Shown here: piece after piece, positions 13,749 to 23,400 of the stretch
Position numbering within the stretch: position 1 is the stretch's first letter
How the letters are laid out: each line of letters begins with the position of its first letter
Assembly (NCBI GenBank): GCA_027625915.1
Contig: JANTQA010000008.1
Location: forward strand, 679,001-743,000
Reading direction: 5' to 3'
DNA length: 64,000 nucleotides
From: Anaeramoeba flamelloides
Lineage: Eukaryota; Metamonada; Anaeramoebidae
The notes under the pieces: model-generated
Database searches by the model: none
Told to the model about the DNA's origin: nothing
Seen by the model: only the letters and a program-made list of their open reading frames with translations
Position numbers and translations under genes: made by a program

Positions 13749-16682
13749 ATGCCAAATTTTTTTATTCAAGAGCAGTTATTTCTTTTAGCTACGAACAATT
13801 TGGAGACGATCCAAAAATCCTTTACTGTGAACGACAATTTGTTAATTGATCGTAATCACCGAAACTCACTTCAAATAGTGTGCTTAGCTAAACAAATAAA
13901 TATATCTGTGGTGGAATATTTTTTAGATTTAGGTGTTGCAATTAATCATCAGGACATTAACGACTTGACTGCTATTCACTTAGTTCTAAGGAGAAGTGAA
14001 AAAATTGAAGAAAATGATTTGTTTGAGATTATCCAAACACTTATTCAATATGGTGCTGATTTGAATATTTATAATCGGCTTGGAAGAACAGCATTCCATT
14101 ATGCTTGCAAGTTATGTACCTTTTCAGTAGAGTTGTTTAAGTACTTACTAGAAGAAGGGCAGGGAGATCTAGAAATGACAACAAATGATCGCTTTTGTTT
14201 AAATGGTTTACATATAGTCTGTCAACGAAGGAATGTCCCAATTGAAATCATTTCACTATTTCTTCAAACCGGGATTGACTTAACAAAACAAGACTCATTT
14301 GGAAAAACTTCGCTTCACTATCACTGTGAAAATTTACCAAAATTAGAGATCTTTGAAATCTTTAAGGAGAATAATTTTTTCAAGAAGAAAAAACCGCAAC
14401 CCAGAAAAAATTTAAATAAAAACGATTCTTGTCAAAATGATCAAGACAATAATAAAAAAAAAAGCCACTCTGTGTCATTAAACTCTACTGATCGACGAGA
14501 AATCGAAAATGTCATCCGAAAAGAAAAAGAAAATAAAGAAGAAAAAAAAGAAATCGCAAATAAAAAAGATCAAGATCAAGATCAACAAAAAGAAAAAGAA
14601 AAAGAAAAAGAAAACGTAAAAGAAAAAGAAAAAGAAAACGAAATTGAAAAAGAAAATGAAAAAGAAATTGAAAAAGAAATTGAAAAAGAAACCGAAAAAG
14701 ATATCGAAAAGAAAAAAGAAAAGGAAAAAGAAGAAGAAGATAAAGGCCAAAAAGATCAAGAAAAAGAAAAAGATGATCAAAAAGAAGAAGATAATCAAAA
14801 CAAAAAATACACGAATGTTGAGAAAAATAAGAAATTTTGGTTGATTGATAACGAAGGAAATGATTTTTATCATTATTTAAGTATTAACGGAGGTGATTTG
14901 GAAATTTACCGATTTCTCCTGAGTAATATTTTTCAAGCGAAAAGATTAAACAACAAAAAAAAAAGTGCCCTACAGGAGTTGTGCTGCTCAGCTTATTTAA
15001 AGTTCGAAACTGTAAAATTTTTGGTAAATTGTTGCCACTGCCCTGTGCATAACCAGGACATTTATGGAGAAACATCTTTGAGTTCTTGTTGTATGAATAA
15101 AAAAAAAACCGTTCAAATTATCAAATTCCTAATTGAAAAGGGCTGTGATCCAAACCTTGGGGGGAGCATTTCCGTTTCGCCCCTGGTTGCTGTTTGTAAA
15201 AATAACACCATAAGGACGAAAATTGTCAAATATTTAATGAAGCAAAAGGGTATCGATATCAATAAGGTTGATAACACAAGTGGCCGAACGCCATTGTTAC
15301 TACTACTAAATAAAACGGGGTCCAAGCCGCTGTGCAACGCACTCATTAATATGGAATGCAAAACAAATATTAAAGATTATGAAGGAAGGACGTGTTACCA
15401 TCTGTTGGTTCGTAATTTTGATTTAGAAATGGCAAACACCTTTTTTCGAAGGGGGTGTGACCCGTTGCTGTGCGACAACGACAACAATAGTCCACTTCAT
15501 GCCATTTGTGAAAACTTCGAGAACCCAAAAAACCAGGTGAGATACATCACTTGGCTGGTTGAGCATAAGGCGGACGTCAACTCGGCTAACAATCAATCGC
15601 TGACACCCTTATTAATTTTGTGTTCACAAAAGGATATCAATATCGATTGTCTATCGTTATTAATCAGGAATGGTGCCGATGCAGCAGCTCAGACACAATC
15701 TGGGATTACTGCGCTAATGTTAATTTGTAAGAACCATTCTTTGAAATCTGATCAAAAACTGAAAGCGCTAATCAGGATTCTGATTGATTCAGGATCAAAC
15801 GTAAACCAAGTAACGACAATCAGCCAAATGTCTGCCTTACACTTTTTAGTTGAAAATTCTGAAATAATCAATTTAAAGAAAAGCCTTGCATATATGTTAC
15901 GCTCTGGTGCAGATATCAATTTAGCCAACAATCATCACAGTACCCCCTTTATGTATCTGTGCGAGTTTCATGCGGATTATGAAACCATTAAAATGTGCTT
16001 AAATTATAAGGTAAACCTTTCCCTATTCGACAAGTATAACCGCAGTTGCCTGCATTCCATTTGCTTAAGCAAATCAAAGCCAGATCCGAAAGTTGTACAG
16101 TTGCTATTAGAAGCCGGCGTAGACCCAGAACTCGAAGACTTCTATGGCAACACGGCACTGAACGAAATATCCGTGAACAGTGGCGATATTATTTGTTCAA
16201 AGCTCTTGATCAAACACGGATCAGATGTCAACCACGTTTCTAAAGTTACTGGAGAGTCCATTTTAAATTCTTTGCTTGATAAAAATAAGCCAAACTTCGA
16301 GTTGATTAAATTATGTGTCGAGCATGGCGCTAGTCTCAATTATAAAGACTATATGGGATTTACACCCCTATTTAAGGTTTGCTTCGGAGAAAAATTAAAT
16401 ATCAAAATTCTAAAATACTTCTTAAAGAATAATGCCAATCCAAATATCGAAAATAAATTATCTTTATATCCAATACATCGGGTTTGCTTAAATAAATATC
16501 CCAATTTCACAGCTTTAAAATTACTAATCAAATATAAATCAGAAATTAATATAAAAGATCCAAATGGGAGAACACCACTTTTCGAAATTTCCGTAAAAAT
16601 TATTAAAATTTTTGATCCAAATACCTATAATCAAATTGGTGGTGAAAAGCCCTTAATGCATCATTTTTGTGAATTTAATTAA
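13749..16682 (+). CDS. Ankyrin-repeat protein with Lys/Glu-rich insert, 977 aa
   Basis: Single-exon gene. From residue ~30 onward it consists of ankyrin repeats (typical pieces: GRTAFHYAC, FGKTSLHYHCE, GRTPLLLLL, NQSLTPLLIL, GITALMLIC, NNHHSTPFMYLC, DPNGRTPLFEI), roughly twenty in all, each about 33-37 residues. They are divided by a charged KEKEKE segment at about residues 218-356 (14400-14820), probably a flexible or single-helix linker. There is no signal peptide, membrane segment or catalytic domain, so the likely role is protein binding. Codons in the middle (about 15300-16300) are noticeably richer in G+C than in the neighbouring genes. The start is the first ATG of the open frame; AT-rich sequence lies upstream. 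The family is certain; the partner and process are unknown. Confidence 0.93.
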   Translation: MPNFFIQEQLFLLATNNLETIQKSFTVNDNLLIDRNHRNSLQIVCLAKQINISVVEYFLDLGVAINHQDINDLTAIHLVLRRSEKIEENDLFEIIQTLIQYGADLNIYNRLGRTAFHYACKLCTFSVELFKYLLEEGQGDLEMTTNDRFCLNGLHIVCQRRNVPIEIISLFLQTGIDLTKQDSFGKTSLHYHCENLPKLEIFEIFKENNFFKKKKPQPRKNLNKNDSCQNDQDNNKKKSHSVSLNSTDRREIENVIRKEKENKEEKKEIANKKDQDQDQQKEKEKEKENVKEKEKENEIEKENEKEIEKEIEKETEKDIEKKKEKEKEEEDKGQKDQEKEKDDQKEEDNQNKKYTNVEKNKKFWLIDNEGNDFYHYLSINGGDLEIYRFLLSNIFQAKRLNNKKKSALQELCCSAYLKFETVKFLVNCCHCPVHNQDIYGETSLSSCCMNKKKTVQIIKFLIEKGCDPNLGGSISVSPLVAVCKNNTIRTKIVKYLMKQKGIDINKVDNTSGRTPLLLLLNKTGSKPLCNALINMECKTNIKDYEGRTCYHLLVRNFDLEMANTFFRRGCDPLLCDNDNNSPLHAICENFENPKNQVRYITWLVEHKADVNSANNQSLTPLLILCSQKDINIDCLSLLIRNGADAAAQTQSGITALMLICKNHSLKSDQKLKALIRILIDSGSNVNQVTTISQMSALHFLVENSEIINLKKSLAYMLRSGADINLANNHHSTPFMYLCEFHADYETIKMCLNYKVNLSLFDKYNRSCLHSICLSKSKPDPKVVQLLLEAGVDPELEDFYGNTALNEISVNSGDIICSKLLIKHGSDVNHVSKVTGESILNSLLDKNKPNFELIKLCVEHGASLNYKDYMGFTPLFKVCFGEKLNIKILKYFLKNNANPNIENKLSLYPIHRVCLNKYPNFTALKLLIKYKSEINIKDPNGRTPLFEISVKIIKIFDPNTYNQIGGEKPLMHHFCEFN

Positions 16683-16931
16683 TTGTGTAGACTACAGATA
16701 TGTTTATGCCATTTTGTCCTGTAAATATTTTTCTATAGGTGTTATATGTTTTTTGAATTTTAAGCAATGTAGAGTAAAATAATAAAATTCACTTGAAAAA
16801 GTTTTTGATTTGATCAATTTTTTTATTACCAGTTCTTTTAATATTATACAGATTGGTAAATAAGCCAATATTGGTTCCATGTATAGGTTGTAATATTGTT
16901 TTGTTTTTTAAAGTGACTTTTCTATCAAAAT

Positions 16932-17275
16932 AATTTTTTTTAAACAATATTGATAACATTTTTATAACAAAATTCCCTTTTATATGATGATTACTTTCAT
17001 ATTTTTTTCAAAAAAATGATTCTTATAACTGTGTTTATAACCTGTTACAAATTTTATAGCAGATTTTATAACAAATATAACTGTTATATAAGTTGTCATT
17101 ATACAATTTTATATAATTTTATAAATATTTTAAAAAATTAAAACATCTCTATAACTCATTTATAACATGTTTTAAATGTATTTAAGAATCGTTTTTTTAA
17201 AAAAATGAGGAAAAATCCATCATATAAAAGGGAATTTTGTTATATAAATGTTACAAAGGTTGTTTAAAAAAAAAT
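16932..17275. mobile_element. Foldback element, ~344 bp, arms >120 bp
   Basis: The left arm starting near 16932 and the reverse complement of the right arm ending near 17275 run in parallel: AATTTTTTTTAAACAA, then TAACATTT, then a near-exact stretch containing AACAAAATTCCCTTTTATAT, then ATTTTTTT..AAAAAAATGATTCTTA. Nearly the whole element is one imperfect palindrome and would form a long hairpin. It lies 250 bp after the ankyrin stop codon. Confidence 0.8.
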
Positions 17276-17349
17276 TGTTTTTAACAAGGTTTGGGGTTTA
17301 ATTATAAAAATAATTTTATTTTTTGATCATTTTTTCAAATTCAATAAAA

Positions 17350-19915
17350 ATTGATTTTTAAAAATCAAAAAATTTAATATTAAAAATACACAATTAATTT
17401 TTACCTTTAAAAAAGTCTGAAGAAATAAGAAAAACAAGACTTGGGGTTATATCCAGTAAAATTTGTATAAAAAAATTAAAAAAAACATATATTTTTTATT
17501 AGAATTTCATCAACAAATTTTTATTTTAAATGATAAAAAGATAGAAAATACAGATTGTGATTATTGTAAAGAAATTAGTAAAAAACCTGAAATAAAAATA
17601 ATAAAATTAATTAAATAATATATATTTTATGAAATTTGAATATTGAATACGAAAGGATATTAAAGATATTTTTTCTTTATGTTATATTTATGATTAATCA
17701 AATATCAAAATAATATATCAGCAAAAAATTTTAATAAATTTCAATATTATTAATTTGACCCTCTTAAAAAGAGTGAAATGGAATATCTCTTCTTTTTTTA
17801 AAAAATTTTTAAAGAATTTTAAAATATTGGATAAATAATACAAATCAAGAAATAATTTAATTTATTAAAGAAAGATTTTATTTATATATAAATTAGGAGA
17901 CAAAGTAATTAGTTTAAATTATAGACCATACCAATAAATAATACTTTAGCAAGATTTTTTCAAAAACTTATTTATAAATGGATAGAAGAATCTTGGAATC
18001 TGGTTTCAGATTCTCAGTGTAGTTTTTAAAAAAAATTAGACATAATAAATACTGTTCTAAATTTACTTTTTGAACTTAAAATACTTTTTAAAAAAAGTAA
18101 AAATAAAGAATTTTTTATTTTCACAATTGATATTAAAAAATTCTTAGATACAATCAGTCATATTCTAATTTCATTATACTCTCAATAAATCTATTAAAAA
18201 TAAAAAAAAAAAAATTTGGCAACAGAAAAAATATAAAAAAGAAAGAATATGAGTTTATTAAGGGAATCCTCTTTCTCCTTTTGTGTTTGGATTTATGAGT
18301 CACTTTTTAATTTAAAAAAAAAAAAAAAAGATATTGCTTATTTTGTTCAAATTTTTGTAAATGATTTAATTTTATAAATGCAAGTAACCTATTCTAGAAA
18401 TTTAAAAAATTCCATATTAATTTATAAAATTATTCAAGAATTTGGAATGAATCTAAATATTGATAAAACTTTAAAATCAAATCAATTATCTGAAATAAAG
18501 TATTTAGACATTAGGTTTTGAAAAAAAGAAAAATTTTCTAAAAAATTTTAAAAATTAAAAGACAATTTTAAAAAATCAAATTGATATTCAACCAAAAAAA
18601 AATTAGCTAATGGAATAAAATGATAGAAGTTTTTAATTGATACTCATTAGTCAATTATTTTATGGATTATTAATTTTTAATTTATTTCAAAAATGATTAT
18701 TGACTCAATTGGTGTTTGGATAAATATAAAAAACCACAAATTTTTTAAAAATTAATCCACATTCCCCTAGAATAATTTATAAAACTGAACTAAAAATTGG
18801 CCAAGTAAGAATTTCAATATATAAAAGATGATTTAAACATAATAAAATCAATTAGAAATTCTTGGTTTTTGACCTATATAAAAAAATTTAAAATTTATAA
18901 AAAAAGAAAAAGAAAATATCAATTGTGAAGTAGAAAGTCTAAAATTATTAAATATTAATCTTGATCAATGTAGAGAAAACTTGATAATAAATAGTACTGG
19001 GTGGAAAGTTCAGGAATATTTAAAAATTATACAGTATAATAACACTATAAACGAACAGTCGTATCGTTAAGTTCCATCAAGAGCTGCAGAGTGCTTAGGT
19101 TTTCTTGGTGTTTTTTATCTATTAAATGTTCTAGGTTTTTTTGAGGTTTTCTATTTTATTTGGAAAATCTATTGATTTTCTTTTGGTTTTTTTGAGTTTT
19201 CTGTTTTATTAATGAAGTGTTCTAGGTTTTTTTGAGGTTTTCTATTTTATTTCAAAAATCTATTGATTTTCGATAGGTTTTTTTTACTTTTTGAAATAAA
19301 CAGAAAATTTATTAAAATTTCCAGTTTATTTTGAAAAGTAAAAAAAAACCTAGAACACTTCATAAATAAATAGAAAACTTAAACAAAACCTAACAAAAAT
19401 CCATAAGTATCCAATTAAAAAAAAACTCAAGAAAACCTAAAAAAACTTTTATTTTAATATAAGGAATAAACAGAAATTTTATAATTTTTCTTTATATTGA
19501 ATAAATTAAAAAAAACTTAAATACAAAAAATATTTAAAACGGAAAGGCTCTACTTCAATCTTAAAATAATTAAATTTCACTAATTATCTAAATATTTATT
19601 CTCATCTTTATGATAAGAATAAAATTAAAATAAAATCTTCTAATTTATACAAAAAATATTTCAATCTGGAAATAATAGAAGATATCGATCATATTTTATG
19701 GAATTGCCCATTCTATAAAGAAAATCAAATAATTTGATTATAGATTTAATTCAAATTAACTAAAATGATCAGAATAATATCAGAAATATTATTCAAAATA
19801 CAGAATCATTGATCATTTTGTCATTAGTTAATGATAAAAAGAATTATGATTCTTAATTGAAATTTGTAAAAAAAAATAAAAAACTTAACAGACAAGTCCC
19901 CTAGAGTACCGTAGA
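17350..19915 (+). pseudogene. Decayed 5'-truncated LINE (copy 2), RT plus C-terminal remnant
   Basis: Fragments match LINE copy 1 at 40300-44963. LNYRP is at about 17914, with LIYKW and SDSQ following; TIDIKKFLDTI is at 18126; GNPLSPFVFGFMSHFL is near 18260; the catalytic segment reads FVNDLIL at about 18349 where copy 1 has FADDLIL; STGWKVQEYLKIIQYN is near 19000; and DIDHILWNCPFYKE, the tail of the zinc-knuckle region, is near 19690. There are many stops and frameshifts and no endonuclease part. A palindromic repeat (19085-19545) interrupts the region before the zinc motif. It is clearly older and more eroded than copy 1. Confidence 0.8.
19085..19545. repeat. Palindromic repeat family D, copy 1
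   Basis: Built from repeated short units such as TTCTAGGTTTTTTT, GAGGTTTTCTATTTTATTT and ATCTATTGATTTTC, then the same units inverted (AAACCTAGAACACTTCA, AATAAACAGAAAATTT). The centre near 19290-19350 folds on TTTTTTTACTTTTTGAAATA / TATTTTGAAAAGTAAAAAAA. It sits inside LINE copy 2 coding remnants. Confidence 0.7.
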
Positions 19916-20095
19916 GTTCCTAGCTTTTCCAAAATTCAAAAGAATTGAGAAAAATCAATGATTTTCCTTTAATTCTTTTGAATTTTGGAAAACCTAACGA
20001 AAAGTGTCTAGGTTTTTTTTAATATGAGAAATAAACCAAAAATTTATTTTAATCAATTCTTTTGAGTTCTTGGAAAATTTAAGACTGTAAGAGGA
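19885..20095. repeat. Palindromic repeat family D, copy 2 (short)
   Basis: Contains an inverted pair CCAAAATTCAAAAGAATT / AATTCTTTTGAATTTTGG around the GATTTTCC centre, followed by AAGTGTCTAGGTTTTTTTT and GAGAAATAAACC units shared with 19085-19545 and 39225-39600. It begins right at the 3' end of LINE copy 2. Confidence 0.6.
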
Positions 20096-20422
20096 AATTA
20101 ATTTCCTCCCTTCAAAATTAAAAAAAAAAAAACTAAAAAAATTTTCATTTTCACTACAAATTTACAATTAAAATCTATCGTATAATTTTTTTTCAAGAAT
20201 GGTAATAATTTTTTCTCGTTATTTCTTTTTTTTATCGACAAGATACCTTTTCTAATAATAACACCCTGGAGAGAAATACCCATTTTTAGAAGTTTGTTCT
20301 TATGATTTGGATCATTTTCTGAATATTTTTAGCTCTGAAAAACAAATCAAAATTCTAAAACTATCAATCATTTTTCTAATTTCTTTTCCTTTTATCTCAA
20401 ATATATTATAAATTCTTGAACA

Positions 20423-23400
20423 ATGATCTCGGAATTTTTCATTCTTTCTTCAAGAGGTGATAGAATAGTTTATAGAAATCGTAATTGAACAACTCTTTTT
20501 TTTAAACCTTTCTTTCTTTTGTTTTGTCAAACAAACTCAAAGCTTTTTTTTTCTTTCATCAAGAAACTTTCTTTTATTTACAACAAAAAAGTCAGAAAAG
20601 AAATAAAACATAACTCAGCAGAGATTCTTTTCCGAAAATTAAAATTTTCAGAAATTGATTGTCCTCCCGTTTTTGTAAGTCCAATGTCTTGTAAATAAAC
20701 AACATAATAGATCTTTTGCTTTTTTTTAAATGTTTTCTTTTTGAATTTTTTTTAATACAACACAAACGAACAACAATAAACCCCAAAAGAATGAAGATGG
20801 GATTAATTATATTTTTGTCTCAAAAAATGGTGTGTATTTCTGTTGTACAGCAATTACAAATGTCTCGTCTTCTTTTGTTCTTGAAATTATAAACCGTATC
20901 ATACAGGTAATTAAGGACTATTGCCAAGTAATCAATGAAGAAATTTTGAGAAAAAATAATTTACTACTATATGAGCTAATTGATGAAATACTTGTAAGAA
21001 ATTAAACTACCACATTTTTTTTTTGGATAGTTGCTGAATGGACTTTTTGTTTCACGATTTGTTCTTTTTATTTTTTTGTTAAATTTCTTTTTTTTACTCC
21101 TTTACAAACACAAAAAACAAACAAAAACTTTTTGGTTTGTGTTCCTTTTTTTTTAATTAACAATTAACAACGAAAGGACTATGGGCTACCCCAGCAAACA
21201 GTTTCTGCTCAATTAGACAAATTTATATGCAGTACACCAATTTTTGAAAAAGATCTTCACAAACCAATGAAAAAGATCTCCAAAAAAAAGAAAAACAAAC
21301 TTTTAAAAAAAAGTCAACCCACTTTATTAATCAACTTTGAAGAAACTCAAACTATTGAAATTAAAAAAGATGTAATTAAAAACCCTTTTTTCTTTCTTTT
21401 TTTTTGATTTCGTTTATTTTAATAGAATTATCTTTCTTTAATAACTAAATTCAGAACAAACCAAATACAATATTCTCTCTATGTTAAGGCAAAAATAATC
21501 CTTTTTTTTTTTGATTTCTTGTTGGTTCGTTTATTTAAGGAACTAAGTACATTTTACCAAATTCTGAAAATTTTAATTGCCAGAAACCTTTCTGAAAAAA
21601 TGATTTTTTAAGTGCCCTGAGATTTCAAAATTTTGAAAACAAAATACCATTCACTTGTCTATTTGTGAAAAAAATTCAAAGTAATTCAGAGTTGAATCTT
21701 TAATTTTTCAATTTTTTGGTAGATTTTATTACATAAAATTTTTGGGTTTATGAAAAGAAATGTTTTGGATCTAGAGAAATGTGTTGTAAGGAATGCTTGA
21801 AATTAATTTAAGAATAAACCAAAAAAATAGACCTAAGAAGTTCCTTATTTTAAACCAATCTTTTCTTTTTTGAAGACCATACAAGAAAGATCACCTTCCC
21901 AAGAGAAACTGGTTAAAATCACAGAATGAAAAAAAAAAAATTTCAACCAAGGTTTATTTTCAAAGATATTTCTTCTTTATATGTCTTAGTATACGGGGAC
22001 AATGTTTTTTTTAAAGAATTTGTTTTAATGAATATAGACAGCTAAATTCGATTAGAATATTGTTAAAACCAACCCCGATTCACTATTTGAGTTCGACAAA
22101 CCCCCAATAATCTTTTACTTAAAATCGAAAAAAAATAAAAAAATTTTCAACGTTTTCTTATTTTGTAGTTACAAAGATCAAAACCATTTCAAGATCTGTC
22201 AATAAGGGTTTGAGTTTGCTGGTTTTTCTTCCAAAATTTGAATAAATAACGAAAACAATTTTATTTCTTTTTAAAAATTGAAATTTCATTTAAAATTTTT
22301 TTCTTGAAAAAATACAACTCCTGTTTTTTTTTTGTACCGAGTGGAAAACACTCCACCAAAACAAAACAATTTTTAAACCAAAATTGAAATTAAACTATTC
22401 TTTCCATGTGTTGAGAAAATAAATTGCTCTTTTTTGCTCTTTTCTTCAACTAAAAAAAGATAAAATATAATTACTACCAAACATTCAAGCTACAAACAGT
22501 TTTATTCCTGATGTGTATTTGTAATTTTTTGAAATCCATTTTGTAATAAATAATCTCAAAAAGTAAATCTCATGAATGAAAATGAGTACCAAATCCCCAA
22601 TGTCTATTATGGATTTAATTTTTGAATAAAAAATTTCACTTCAAAAAAAGGAATTAAACACGACTTTCCAGTCTTACTCTTCCCTGAATTCCATTTTATA
22701 CTTTAGAATTCGAAATTGAAATGGTGGTTTTCCAAAAAATTATTCCAAAAAAATAAAATACCTTATTTTTCTTATTTTTCGAACAATTGTAGTATTTCAA
22801 GACATTTAGTTTTTTATTACAAATCTATTTTGTATCAATCTCTTATGATCAAAAAACCGAGTATCTAAACTTTTTTAACCATTTTAAATTCACCTTTCAA
22901 TAAGTAACTCTTCATTCAATTCCAAAGTAATAGATTTTTAATTATGTTTCCAAAATAACAAAAAATGTTTCAGTTTTTTCTCTTTGAATTTTTTCTTTAT
23001 TAGTTTATTGATCAACAATTCCCATTCAATTTTTAATAATAATATAAGAGAGAATATTATTTTTGGGACCCATTACTGGAAATTAGAAAAAATAAAAAAT
23101 ACCAAAATTGTAGCGAAAGACATATTCTTAATTTGAATAGAAGTCCAAACAAGATATTGCCTTGTATTTCTAACCCATTCCTATTTATTATTATTTAACC
23201 AAACCATTTTTTTACAAATTTATTTTCAAAATTCATTTTTCAAATATTGTTATGAAAAAAAGCTAATCAAAAACAAAGAATACTGTTTCAAAGATTAAAG
23301 TAAAATGATTGAATGATCGAAATCAAAAAACAATTACAAAAGATTCAACCCAAAGAAATTGAAAAATATGAGGAAAAATTGAAAATCAACATTCAAAATT

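Noticed and set aside
14478-14873. Minus-strand poly-Phe frame of 131 codons
   Set aside because: Antisense of the Lys/Glu tract in the ankyrin protein.
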